Positions 7,084 to 14,687 of a stretch of 25,116 nt of DNA are shown here, piece by piece (the stretch's first letter is position 1; each line of letters starts with the position of its first letter). The stretch comes from Dehalococcoidia bacterium. Lineage in GTDB: Bacteria > Chloroflexota > Dehalococcoidia > Dehalococcoidales > JAUVZE01. The stretch covers positions 1-25,116 of the forward strand of contig SOJS01000080.1 in the NCBI GenBank assembly GCA_004376435.1. Direction: 5' to 3'. The position numbers were made by a program, and so were the translations under genes. Under the pieces are notes generated by a model. That model searched no databases, was not told where the DNA came from, and saw nothing but the letters and a program-made list of their open reading frames with translations.

Positions 7084-8583
7084 TTATGGCATAATGGCGT
7101 TAATAATGTCCTTGTCCAGACCGGGGAAGCAGGAAAGCCACTCCAGCCTTTCCTGCTTTAAATCCTGTGACATTTCCCGTATTTCCTCTTCAGGGTAGTA
7201 GCGCTTGAGGTCAAAGCGGTCTAGGTCCACCCCTGGGATTTCAACCGGCACCTCATAGCCCCAGAACTCATCTTTCTGCCACGAAATCTTACCCCGGGCA
7301 ATCATTTCCAGTATCTTTAATGAGTCCTTGTGGGTTATATTCTGCCCCCTGTCTGTGCCGCCTACCCGGCCGGTATTTAAGATAAAGCACTGGATATCAG
7401 GGTTATGCTTCATGATGTCAAGGAAGGTGTTGCCTTCCTTCTCTTCCTCACCGATGATGAAGGGATTGGTGCCAACTACCCTTAATGCCTTTCCTGCCTG
7501 GGTTGGGTCACCGGCTGAGGTCTCCACTGACTCACCGAGCATGAAAGCCGCCGCCGCCCACTCCCGGTTGAGGCGCATTACCGGGGGCATAATGTCGTTG
7601 CGGCGGGAGATAAATATCATAAAGTCAACCTTTTCCAGGTCAATATCGCTATCGGTAAAGGCGATGTCCTTCCTTTTTACCATCCCCCGACCGTTGGAGG
7701 TCAGCGTGGAGTTGAAGAAATCTACCCTGCCTGTTTCCTTGTCCACCCAGACATTTTCCAGGATTGCCCGCGGGCTTATCGCTGCCGCATAGAGGAGTGG
7801 CTGCGAGCTGGGCTCAAGGTTTTCCGTCTTTAAGTAGAAGGACTCCTCGGTGCCGATGGCGCTGCCATCAGACCTCAAGATGACGACATCATCCTGGCGA
7901 ATAATCACCCTCTCCGGGGGGTGGAGCCAGTGGGAATGGCAGGAAAGTGATGTCTTGCCCGTGCCGCTGAGACCAAAGAGGAGGAAACCGAAGTCCTTCA
8001 GCTTCTCATCCCGAAACACCCGGATAATCTTGCTGGCGGCGTGGAGGCCAAGGTTGCCCTTCTTTTTTGCCCAGTACATTACCTGGCGGAGCATTGCCTT
8101 CTTATTCTCACCCTTGTAGTCACTACCTAGAATCAGGGTTAGGCCTGACTCGGGAAAGACAAGGGTCTTCTTTTCTGGCCATTCAGCTACGGTAATGGTG
8201 ACAAAGTTAGGCTCCCCACCCTGCGGAGGGAACAATGTGTTACCCCACATTAGCGGTATCCGGGGATAGTCAGCAGTAACATACACACGGCAATTTCTCT
8301 TAAAGCCTGGCGTATGACACATTACCCTATCAAGCATAATCATCTCTTTGTCTCTCAGGTATTCCATGACCCTGTCAATAAGCTGGGCATCTTCCTCGTC
8401 AGGCTTGCCCATCACCACCTCGGTGAACTTGGCAATCCGGTTCCGCACTGTGGTAACCACCGACAGGTTGCCGAATTCGGTGATATTCCCCCCCTGCTCC
8501 AGAGACCACTCCCTCAGTTTCTCCTCATCGGGGTTATCAATTATTCTTTTTGGCTTAAATCTTTGAGCAAAGATTTCCTGCAT
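7084..8583 (-). CDS. pckA: ATP-type phosphoenolpyruvate carboxykinase homologue, divergent
   Basis: This 499-residue protein aligns by motif with ATP-dependent PEP carboxykinase, which interconverts oxaloacetate + ATP and PEP + CO2 + ADP. Visible are the kinase loop GLSGTGKTS (204-212), the Lys pair ENKKA (K161/K162), a His in GLHAAS (H181), the metal/nucleotide Asp pair RQDD (D231/D232), a Lys in FYLKT (K252) and an Arg in SNGRG (R299), each at the place of a known catalytic residue of the Escherichia coli enzyme. Departures are clear: the usual SANVGE is replaced, DDEHGW is reduced to DD, and EGGCYAKT is reduced to ESFYLKT. The N-terminal RSPKDK substrate motif is also not obvious. It is plausibly gluconeogenic, but a related kinase/carboxykinase function is possible. 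The start is ATG with GGGGG before it. It is transcribed away from nusA. Confidence 0.75.
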   Translation of the reverse strand: MQEIFAQRFKPKRIIDNPDEEKLREWSLEQGGNITEFGNLSVVTTVRNRIAKFTEVVMGKPDEEDAQLIDRVMEYLRDKEMIMLDRVMCHTPGFKRNCRVYVTADYPRIPLMWGNTLFPPQGGEPNFVTITVAEWPEKKTLVFPESGLTLILGSDYKGENKKAMLRQVMYWAKKKGNLGLHAASKIIRVFRDEKLKDFGFLLFGLSGTGKTSLSCHSHWLHPPERVIIRQDDVVILRSDGSAIGTEESFYLKTENLEPSSQPLLYAAAISPRAILENVWVDKETGRVDFFNSTLTSNGRGMVKRKDIAFTDSDIDLEKVDFMIFISRRNDIMPPVMRLNREWAAAAFMLGESVETSAGDPTQAGKALRVVGTNPFIIGEEEKEGNTFLDIMKHNPDIQCFILNTGRVGGTDRGQNITHKDSLKILEMIARGKISWQKDEFWGYEVPVEIPGVDLDRFDLKRYYPEEEIREMSQDLKQERLEWLSCFPGLDKDIINAIMP

Positions 8584-8627
8584 ATCACTGCCCCCGAAAG
8601 TTTAATTAAGCTAGTTAGTCTATAAAT

Positions 8628-8657
8628 ATAATACTTCATCTAATCTTAAAATAACAA
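8628..8657 (-). promoter_or_regulatory. Likely promoter of the pckA-like gene
   Basis: On the minus strand TTGTTA (8652-8657), an 18-base spacer and TATTAT (8628-8633) lie about 45 bases before the start codon. It is back to back with the nusA promoter. The region is AT-rich, so chance matches are possible. Confidence 0.4.
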
Positions 8658-8682
8658 TATTTTACAGTAAGCCGGTGATTGG

Positions 8683-8711
8683 TTGCATGCTGGGCTTAAT
8701 TGTGGTATAAT
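8683..8711 (+). promoter_or_regulatory. Extended -10 promoter of the nusA operon
   Basis: TTGCAT (8683-8688), a 17-base spacer and a perfect TATAAT (8706-8711) are present. TG one base upstream of the -10 (8703-8704) makes it an extended -10. Transcription should start near 8718, about 80 bases before nusA. Confidence 0.8.
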
Positions 8712-8735
8712 TTTAAACTGTAATATGTGGTATTT

Positions 8736-8760
8736 AAGTGGGGTTGTGCCCACTTTTTTG
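8736..8760 (+). terminator. Leader terminator/attenuator in front of nusA
   Basis: A 7-bp perfect stem (AAGTGGG, 8736-8742; CCCACTT, 8749-8755) with a six-base loop runs into TTTTTTGTTTG. It lies between the promoter and the nusA ribosome binding site, so a large share of transcripts could end after about 45 bases. It fits a feedback loop in which NusA promotes termination ahead of its own gene. Confidence 0.65.
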
Positions 8761-8798
8761 TTTGTTGGCAGTAACAGGCTGGGAGGTTTTATTCTGAA

Positions 8799-10202
8799 AT
8801 GAAGAGTGACTTCCTTATCGCTATTACCCAACTATCGGCTGAGAAAAATCTGCCCAAGGAGCTGGTGCTTAGTGCCGTTGAGGCGGCACTGGTTTCGGCT
8901 TATAAGAAGGACGATTTTGCCTCTAACCAGAATATCTCGGTTAAGATTGACCCTAATACTGGTCGGGTTAAGGTGTGGGCGGAGAAAACTGTGGTGGAAA
9001 AACCTGCTGATAGCCGCTGTGAGATATCTCTGGATGAGGCACAGAAGATAAAACCAGATGCGCAGATTGACGATGTTGTTGAGGTAGAGGCGACGCCGCG
9101 TAATGCCGGGCGTATTGCCGCGCAGACAGCCAAGCAGGTTATTCTGCAGCGCCTTCATGAGGCGGAACACAGCGCCATATTTGAGGAGTATGCTGATAAG
9201 GAGGGCGATATTGTCGCCGGCCTGGTGCAGCGTATTGAGCTCAGGCAGGTCTTTATTGATTTGGGCCGGGCGGAGGCGATATTGCCTGCTGCTGAGCAGG
9301 TGCGCAGTGAGAGGTATCGGGTAGGGCAGAGGCTCAAGCTCTATCTTCTGGAGGTGGCGCAGACCAGCCGGGGACCTCGGGTGGTGGTGTCGCGCTCTCA
9401 CCCTAACCTGCTGCGTCGGCTTTTTGAGCTTGAGGTTCCTGAGGTTCTAAACGGGGTAGTGGAGATAAAGGCAATTGCCCGTGAAGCCGGCTACCGCAGT
9501 AAGGTAGCTGTCGCCGCCAACCAGAAAGGCATTGACCCGGTTGGTTGCTGTGTTGGGCTTCGTGGTATCAGGATACAGAATATTGTCAATGAGCTCGGTG
9601 GCGAAAAGCTGGATGTTGTTAACTGGAACTCGGATGATTCCCTATTTATTACCAGTGCCCTTAGCCCGGCTCAGGTAATAGGTGTTAGGCTGGATGAGGA
9701 GAATGAGGTTGCCACCGTGGTTGTCCCTGATAAGCAGCTTTCTTTAGCCATTGGTAGGGAGGGGCAGAATGTCCGGCTGGCGGCTAAGCTCACTGGCTGG
9801 CGGATTGACATCAAGAGTGCCTCAGCGGCTGAGGCAGAAAAGATGACCGAGGCTAAGCCGGCGGCTAAGAAAGAGAAGGCGGCTATTGGTGAGGAGCTTC
9901 CAGCTGAGCTGGAGCCAGCTTTGGTATCTACTGAGGCGCTACCAGGTGAAGCCGCCGAGCCTTCCCTTGATATTGCCCCTACCGCTGAGGAGGTTTCCTT
10001 TGACCAGAAAACAACCCAAGAGAAACCTCAGCTGAGGTTTGCCGAGGAGATTATGGTAGCTCCGCCGAGTAAGCCGGATACTAAAGCAAAGAAAAAGAAG
10101 AAGAAAGTCAGCCGTGGTAAGGGGAGCACTGAGGACGGCATCAAGGTTTCCAAACCGCGCCGAAAAATAGAGGTTGTTGAGGAGGATATTGAAGAGTACT
10201 AG
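8799..10202 (+). CDS. nusA: Transcription termination/antitermination factor NusA
   Basis: This 467-residue protein binds RNA polymerase and nascent RNA, modulating pausing, termination and antitermination. The N-terminal polymerase-binding domain covers about 1-130 and the S1 domain 135-200. KH1 contains DPVGCCVGLRGIRIQ (246-260), and KH2 has GREGQNVRLAAKLTGW (319-334). The last 125 residues form an acidic, Ala/Glu/Lys-rich low-complexity tail with a run of lysines, in place of the acidic repeats of enterobacteria. The start is ATG, with GGGAGG twelve bases before it. It heads nusA-ylxR-infB-rbfA-truB. rimP, which normally precedes nusA, is missing, and instead a divergent pckA-like gene lies upstream. 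A terminator hairpin in its leader suggests autoregulation. Confidence 0.96.
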   Translation: MKSDFLIAITQLSAEKNLPKELVLSAVEAALVSAYKKDDFASNQNISVKIDPNTGRVKVWAEKTVVEKPADSRCEISLDEAQKIKPDAQIDDVVEVEATPRNAGRIAAQTAKQVILQRLHEAEHSAIFEEYADKEGDIVAGLVQRIELRQVFIDLGRAEAILPAAEQVRSERYRVGQRLKLYLLEVAQTSRGPRVVVSRSHPNLLRRLFELEVPEVLNGVVEIKAIAREAGYRSKVAVAANQKGIDPVGCCVGLRGIRIQNIVNELGGEKLDVVNWNSDDSLFITSALSPAQVIGVRLDEENEVATVVVPDKQLSLAIGREGQNVRLAAKLTGWRIDIKSASAAEAEKMTEAKPAAKKEKAAIGEELPAELEPALVSTEALPGEAAEPSLDIAPTAEEVSFDQKTTQEKPQLRFAEEIMVAPPSKPDTKAKKKKKKVSRGKGSTEDGIKVSKPRRKIEVVEEDIEEY

Positions 10203-10467
10203 CCATCATACGCCACAGCGGACCTGCCTTGCCTGCCGCCGGCTAGGTCCCAAGCAGGAGTTAGTCCGCCTGGTGCGTGTTGCTGACGGCAGTGTTGAGG
10301 TTGATACTAGAGGCAGGAAAGCCGGGCGTGGTGCTTATTTATGCCCGGCGTGGCAGTGCTGGCAGGCCGGGCTGGAGGGTAATCGGCTGGAGCATGCTCT
10401 GCGGACTACCCTTAGCCAGGATAATCGCCAGCGGCTTATTAAACAGGGAGAGGAACTCCTGTCTTAA
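10189..10467 (+). CDS. ylxR: YlxR-family RNA-binding protein
   Basis: This 92-residue member of the YlxR (DUF448) family lies between nusA and infB, its classic place. The conserved core RTCLACRRLGPKQELVRLVR is followed by GRGAYLCP and the later LEHALRTTL. Bacillus and Clostridium homologues bind RNA or DNA, and an RNase P link has been proposed. The start is not certain. A TTG at 10189 has AGGAGG directly before it, though at a short 3-base distance, and gives MKSTSHHTPQRTC. The frame remains open to an earlier TTG at 10174 that lacks its own site. Either choice overlaps the end of nusA, so the two are translationally coupled. Confidence 0.88.
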   Translation: MKSTSHHTPQRTCLACRRLGPKQELVRLVRVADGSVEVDTRGRKAGRGAYLCPAWQCWQAGLEGNRLEHALRTTLSQDNRQRLIKQGEELLS

Positions 10468-10522
10468 TGATAGGTGCTTATTAGACTAGAGAGGAAAATC
10501 GTTTTTCGGGAGGAGAGAATAA

Positions 10523-12355
10523 GTGGTAGAGGCAGGTAAACCGGGCAAAGCCGTAGAGCCTGAGGCCAAAGAGGAAGCTGACAGCGCCCCATCTGAGGCT
10601 AGCTCTATTGAGATTCCCCAGTCCTTAGGCGTGCGGCAGTTGGCTGACCGGCTACAGATTAGCGCCATTGAGGTCATCAAGCAACTGATGAAAAGTGGCA
10701 TTATGGCTAATATCAACCAGGTCATTGACTATGAGGCCGCCGCCGCCGTAGCTAAGGCGGCTGGCTATGAGGTGAAGCTGAAACCACAGCAGAGACAGGG
10801 GCTGGCCAGTGTCGTCGGTGAGACAAAGCGCCGTCAGCAGTTGAAAGATATCGAACTGGGTGGCCTGCGAGTGCGACCACCAATAATCACTATCATGGGA
10901 CATGTTGACCATGGTAAGACTAGACTTCTTGATGCCATCCGCCAGACTAATGTCATGGCGACCGAGGTTGGCGGTATTACCCAGCATATTGGTGCTTATC
11001 AGATAGAAGTCAACGGGCAGAAGATTACCTTTCTGGATACCCCCGGTCATGAAGCCTTCACCGCTATGCGGGCTCACGGTGCTCAGGTAACTGACATCGC
11101 TGTTCTGGTGGTGGCTGCTGATGACGGGGTAATGCCGCAAACACTGGAGGCAATTGACCATGCCCGAGCGGCGGGAGTGCCGATTGTGGTGGCGATTAAT
11201 AAGATTGACAAAGCCGATGCCAACCTGGAACTGGTCAAGCAACAGCTAGCTGATGCTGGTTTGCTTATTGAGGAGTGGGGGGGTGATATTGTCTGTGTCC
11301 CCGTCTCCGCCAAGGAGAAGGCAGGTATCACCGAACTTCTGGAAAACCTGCTGGTGGTGGCTGAGGTGGAGGAGCTTAAGGCAAACCCGTCTCAGCCGGC
11401 GGTGGGGGTGGTTATTGAAGCCAGGCTGGATAAGAGCCAGGGACCACTGGCGACAGTACTGGTTCATAGCGGCACCTTGAGGGTTGGTGATAATGTTGTC
11501 GTCGGCACTAGCTGGGGCAGGGTAAGGGCTATGTTTAATGATATTGGTAAGCGAGTGAGAAAGGCTGAGCCGGCGACTCCGGTTGAGATTTTGGGCTTAA
11601 AAGATGTGCCCAAGGTAGGGGATACCCTGAATGTTGTTGCCGGTGAACGCCGGGCACGGGCTTTGGTACAGGGGCAACTTCAGAAAGCACAGTCATCAAA
11701 GGCGATAAGCCTGGATAATCTCTATGACCAGATAAGTGCCGGTAAGGTAAAGGAGCTTGATGTTATTCTCAAGACTGATGTTCAGGGCAGTATTGAGCCA
11801 ATAAGAATCTCATTAGAGCAGTTGGGGACAGAGGAGGTTCAGGTCAGGGTTATCCGTAGCGATACCGGTAATATTACTGAGGGTGATGTTATGCTGGCTA
11901 CCGCCTCTAAGGGACTCATTATTGGTTTTGGTGTTAGCTCGGAGGCGGGGGCAAAGCGGCTGGCTGGCATGGAGGGAGTTGATATCCGCCGCTACGATGT
12001 AATTTATAATCTGGTGGATGATGTTAGTAAAGCGCTCAAGGGTCTTCTGGAGCCGTCCTATGTTGAGGTTGTGGAAGGGCGGGCTGAAGTGAGGGAAATC
12101 TTTTCCAGCAGCAAATGGAAAAAGGTGGCCGGTGTCCATGTTAGCGAGGGTAAGACAAGCCGGGGTGCCTTGGTTAGGGTAAAACGGGGGGAGGAGGTGG
12201 TGGGCGAATCAGTAGTTGGCAGCCTGAGGCGCTTTAAGGATGATGCCAAAGAGGTGACCGCTGGCTATGAGTGTGGGGTGGGGGTTGAGGATTTTAATGA
12301 GTTTCAGGAAGGTGATATACTGGAATTCTTCACCAGAGAGAGGGCTAAGAGGTAA
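10523..12355 (+). CDS. infB: Translation initiation factor IF-2
   Basis: This 610-residue GTPase places initiator tRNA on the 30S subunit and promotes subunit joining. It opens with a short acidic linker and one IF2-N module (SLGVRQLADRLQISAIEVIKQL, about 34-55). The G domain has G1 GHVDHGKT (126-133), G2 GGITQHIG (150-157), G3 DTPGH (172-176), G4 NKID (226-229) and G5 SAK (262-264). Domains II, III and IV follow. It is a short form, without the long N-terminal extension of enteric IF2 (about 890 residues). The start is GTG, with GGGAGGAGAG a few bases before it, 55 bases after ylxR. Confidence 0.97.
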   Translation: MVEAGKPGKAVEPEAKEEADSAPSEASSIEIPQSLGVRQLADRLQISAIEVIKQLMKSGIMANINQVIDYEAAAAVAKAAGYEVKLKPQQRQGLASVVGETKRRQQLKDIELGGLRVRPPIITIMGHVDHGKTRLLDAIRQTNVMATEVGGITQHIGAYQIEVNGQKITFLDTPGHEAFTAMRAHGAQVTDIAVLVVAADDGVMPQTLEAIDHARAAGVPIVVAINKIDKADANLELVKQQLADAGLLIEEWGGDIVCVPVSAKEKAGITELLENLLVVAEVEELKANPSQPAVGVVIEARLDKSQGPLATVLVHSGTLRVGDNVVVGTSWGRVRAMFNDIGKRVRKAEPATPVEILGLKDVPKVGDTLNVVAGERRARALVQGQLQKAQSSKAISLDNLYDQISAGKVKELDVILKTDVQGSIEPIRISLEQLGTEEVQVRVIRSDTGNITEGDVMLATASKGLIIGFGVSSEAGAKRLAGMEGVDIRRYDVIYNLVDDVSKALKGLLEPSYVEVVEGRAEVREIFSSSKWKKVAGVHVSEGKTSRGALVRVKRGEEVVGESVVGSLRRFKDDAKEVTAGYECGVGVEDFNEFQEGDILEFFTRERAKR

Positions 12356-12397
12356 GCCGCCACTAAAAATTGAAGCCCTTTTTGAGAGGCAAAAGTT

Positions 12398-12766
12398 ATG
12401 GCACGCCGTATTGAGCGGTTGAATAACCTTATTCGCCAAGAGATTAGCCAGTTACTGCAGCGCCAAGTCAAAGACCCCCGACTTGGCAGTTTTGTTGCTA
12501 TTACCGAGGTCTCTATCTCGCCTGACCTAAAATATGCCCGCATATTTGTCAGCCATATCGGCAGCGAGGAAGAGAAGCAGGAGACAATGAAGGGGCTGGC
12601 GGCTGCTTCTGGCTTCTTCCGCCGCCAGCTGGCGAAGCGGTTAAAGCTACGCTTCATTCCGGAATTGAGCTTTCACTGGGATGGCTCTATTGAGCAGGGG
12701 GCTCGCCTGCTGGAGTTAATTGACCAGGCCACCACGGATAGCGCCCCTGACCAGAAGCGCCCTTGA
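12398..12766 (+). CDS. rbfA: Ribosome-binding factor A
   Basis: This 122-residue protein has a single type-II KH fold that acts in late maturation of the 30S subunit, near the 5' end of 16S rRNA. Family hallmarks are RRIERLNNLIRQEISQLL at the start, DPRLGSFVAITEVSISPDLKYARIFVS in the middle, and RRQLAKRLKLRFIPELSFHWD near the end. The length is normal. The start is ATG with a GAGAGG site about nine bases before it. It follows infB by 42 bases and its stop lies two bases before the truB ATG, so truB is probably translated by coupling. Confidence 0.95.
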   Translation: MARRIERLNNLIRQEISQLLQRQVKDPRLGSFVAITEVSISPDLKYARIFVSHIGSEEEKQETMKGLAAASGFFRRQLAKRLKLRFIPELSFHWDGSIEQGARLLELIDQATTDSAPDQKRP

Positions 12767-12768
12767 TA

Positions 12769-13659
12769 ATGGACGGCTTTCTAAATATTAACAAGCCTCA
12801 GGGTATAACCTCCTTTGGTGTTGTTGCCAGGGTAAAGCAGCTGAGCCGGGAGCGGCGTGTCGGGCATGCCGGCACCCTTGACCCGATGGCTAGTGGTGTT
12901 CTGCCTGTTTGTCTCGGTCAGGGAACACGGCTGATTGAGTTTTTAGTTGCCGATACCAAAACTTACCGGGCAGAGATTGAATTGGGGGTAGCTACCGACA
13001 CCTACGATGCCAGCGGCCAGGTTACCCAGACAGGAGACCCCGCCGGTATTGGCCGGCAAAGGCTTAAGTCAGCGCTTGCCTCTTTTTGCGGCTCAATTAA
13101 GCAGACACCCCCCATGTATAGCGCCGTCAAGCATCAGGGTAAGCGGCTTTACCAGCTGGCGCGGGCGGGTATTGAGGTTGAGCGGAAGAGCCGAGAAGCT
13201 AAAGTCTATCACCTCAAGATTGTAGACTACCAGCCACCATTGGTCACATTGGAGGTAGTCTGTGGCAAGGGCACTTATATCCGCTCGCTGGCTCACGATT
13301 TGGGGCAGGCGCTTGGTTGTGGCGCTAATCTGAAAGGGCTAGTCCGCCAGCGCTGCGGCATTTTTGATATCAAAGACGCCGTTTCCCTGCACCAGCTTGA
13401 GGATGCCTTCGGCTATGGCTACTGGCAGCGCTTTGTCTACCCCATAGATGCTGTGCTTTCGGACTGGGAGGCGGTGGTGGTCGACGATGCCGCTGAGGAT
13501 GATATCAAGAACGGCCGCCCTCTGGATTTAAAGCTGGCTGATAGCCCCCAGCCGAGAACAGGCAACTGCTGCCGTGCCTATAACGGTGATGGTCATTTCC
13601 TGGGGGTGCTAACATTTAATCGGGAAAAGGGGCAATGGCGACCGAAGAAGGTTTTTTAA
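12769..13659 (+). CDS. truB: tRNA pseudouridine-55 synthase
   Basis: This 296-residue enzyme converts U55 in the T loop of tRNAs to pseudouridine. The N-terminal signature MDGFLNINKPQGITS is followed by GHAGTLDPMASGVL, whose D38 is the catalytic nucleophile. Further marks are TKTYRAEIELGVATDTYDA, QTPPMYSAVKHQGKRLYQLAR and GTYIRSLAHDLG. The last 70 residues form a PUA-like C-terminal domain. I prefer the ATG at 12769. A TTG two codons upstream (12763) overlaps the rbfA stop and would add two residues. No strong ribosome binding site is visible, which fits coupling to rbfA. It closes the nusA operon. Confidence 0.96.
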   Translation: MDGFLNINKPQGITSFGVVARVKQLSRERRVGHAGTLDPMASGVLPVCLGQGTRLIEFLVADTKTYRAEIELGVATDTYDASGQVTQTGDPAGIGRQRLKSALASFCGSIKQTPPMYSAVKHQGKRLYQLARAGIEVERKSREAKVYHLKIVDYQPPLVTLEVVCGKGTYIRSLAHDLGQALGCGANLKGLVRQRCGIFDIKDAVSLHQLEDAFGYGYWQRFVYPIDAVLSDWEAVVVDDAAEDDIKNGRPLDLKLADSPQPRTGNCCRAYNGDGHFLGVLTFNREKGQWRPKKVF

Positions 13660-13672
13660 CTGCTAATGGTAT

Positions 13673-13712
13673 TTAACAAGGCTTGACAGCTTACGTATAA
13701 TAGGGGTATAGT
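13673..13712 (+). promoter_or_regulatory. Two overlapping promoters of the zinc-ribbon gene
   Basis: One is TTAACA (13673-13678), 17 bases, then TATAAT (13696-13701). The other is TTGACA (13683-13688), 18 bases, then TATAGT (13707-13712). Each has one perfect hexamer and one near-perfect hexamer. They would start transcripts about 11 bases apart. Binding of polymerase at one would exclude the other. Confidence 0.7.
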
Positions 13713-13727
13713 TCAACGGATGCCAAG

Positions 13728-13737
13728 AAGGAGGTGA
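13728..13737 (+). promoter_or_regulatory. Full-length Shine-Dalgarno of the zinc-ribbon gene
   Basis: AAGGAGGTGA is complementary over ten bases to the usual 3' end of bacterial 16S rRNA and stands six bases from the ATG at 13744. It is the strongest ribosome binding site in the window and marks a highly translated small gene. Confidence 0.85.
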
Positions 13738-13743
13738 TTATAG

Positions 13744-13884
13744 ATGCAAGCATATTGTTTTAAGTGTCGAACAAAGAGGGAGATAAAGAACCCCCAGCGT
13801 GTTACCCTCAAAAACGGGAGACCGGCAACACAGGGGGTTTGCCCCGTGTGTGGGACTAAGGTATTTAGAATTGGACAGGGCTAA
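13744..13884 (+). CDS. 46-residue zinc-ribbon protein, DUF5679 type
   Basis: This tiny protein carries two CxxC knuckles, CFKC (5-8) and CPVC (33-36), with a basic centre and the phrase KNGRPATQGVCPVCGTKVFRIG. I recognise this as the pattern of DUF5679, a family of very short zinc-ribbon proteins found in Chloroflexota and related bacteria and archaea. The four cysteines should bind one zinc. The function is unknown. Related ribbons occur in ribosomal and RNA polymerase-associated proteins, and the lysine/arginine content would suit nucleic-acid binding. Transcription looks independent of truB, with two overlapping promoters and a ten-base Shine-Dalgarno. This implies high and steady expression. 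It is easily missed because of its size. Confidence 0.85.
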   Translation: MQAYCFKCRTKREIKNPQRVTLKNGRPATQGVCPVCGTKVFRIGQG

Positions 13885-13942
13885 TTAGCCAAAGTCCAAT
13901 TATTTTGTGATGGCAGGGGTTGATGCTAGCCCTGGTGGCTAG
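13879..13942. repeat. Two palindromes between convergent genes, possible bidirectional terminator
   Basis: GGCTAATTAGCC (13879-13890) is a perfect 12-bp palindrome that includes the zinc-ribbon gene's stop. CTAGCC-N5-GGCTAG (13926-13942) includes the stop of the opposing PHP gene. Neither has a good U-run, so termination here is a guess from position and symmetry. Confidence 0.35.
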
Positions 13943-14597
13943 AAGGCAGGTTTTTGATTAAAGTCCGTGGATTTGTTGTTAGGACCTGCTTGCAGGCAGT
14001 ATTATTGAGACCGGCACCGTGAGTAGTGGCATCAGCCAGGGAGGCGGTAAGCAGGTCTTGTTCATTGTGAGCATCAGAATTTAAAAGGAGTTTGGCTCCT
14101 GCTTGCTGGGCTAAAGAGGCGATATGCCCGTTGGTGAGGCAGTGCCCTTTTCGGGTGCTGATTTCAAGGAAGATGCCTTTGGCGGCGGCAAGCTGGGCTT
14201 CCTCCGGACTTAAAAGTCCGGGGTGAGCCAGAATATCAACATAGGGGCTATGGAGTGCAGCTAAATTTGTGCCCTTCTCCACCGGTTCGACGATTGTTTC
14301 GCCGTGGACGACTACAATCCAGGCTCCCAGCTCCTTGGCCTTTTTGGCTGTTTGGGCAATGGCACCAGCCGGCACATGAGTAAGTTCTATGCCGGGGATA
14401 GCTAAAATATCCCAGTAGGAGCGGGCCAGGGCACAAGCCGTGGCTGTCTCTTGGATAATACGCTCTAATTCGCCGCTAGCGGCGTGGTCGGTAAGGGCAA
14501 TGGCGCGGTAGTTATTAACCAGGGCGCGCCTGATAAGCTCAATAGGTAGCAGGCTACCATCACTTAGTGAAGTATGGGTGTGAAAATCATAGACCAC
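13926..14597 (-). CDS. PHP-family metal-dependent phosphoesterase
   Basis: This 223-residue protein is a compact PHP (polymerase and histidinol phosphatase) domain. Metal-site motifs occur in order: DFHTHTSLSDG with H6, H8 and D13; LTDH with H38; GIELTH with E71 and H74; VVHGE with H98; LAHPG with H125; and NSDAH with D175 and H177. Such proteins hydrolyse phosphate esters, for example histidinol phosphate, nucleoside 3',5'-bisphosphates or oligonucleotides. The start is GTG with AGAGG six bases before it. It diverges from ino1, 90 bases away. A role as an inositol-phosphate or phosphatidylinositol-phosphate phosphatase is conceivable from context only. No histidine biosynthesis gene is near. 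The fold is secure and the substrate open. Confidence 0.85.
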   Translation of the reverse strand: MVYDFHTHTSLSDGSLLPIELIRRALVNNYRAIALTDHAASGELERIIQETATACALARSYWDILAIPGIELTHVPAGAIAQTAKKAKELGAWIVVVHGETIVEPVEKGTNLAALHSPYVDILAHPGLLSPEEAQLAAAKGIFLEISTRKGHCLTNGHIASLAQQAGAKLLLNSDAHNEQDLLTASLADATTHGAGLNNTACKQVLTTNPRTLIKNLPSSHQG

Positions 14598-14687
14598 TTT
14601 GGACCTCTGATGATATTGCTAGTTGAGAATAACATAAAGAAGATAGCCGGGGCAAGCCTTTGATATTAGAAAGGGGGCAGTCGGGTC

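Noticed and set aside
8646..9401. Minus-strand frames across the nusA promoter and the start of nusA
   Set aside because: They overlap the promoter, attenuator and coding region of nusA, and their sequences show no recognisable domain.
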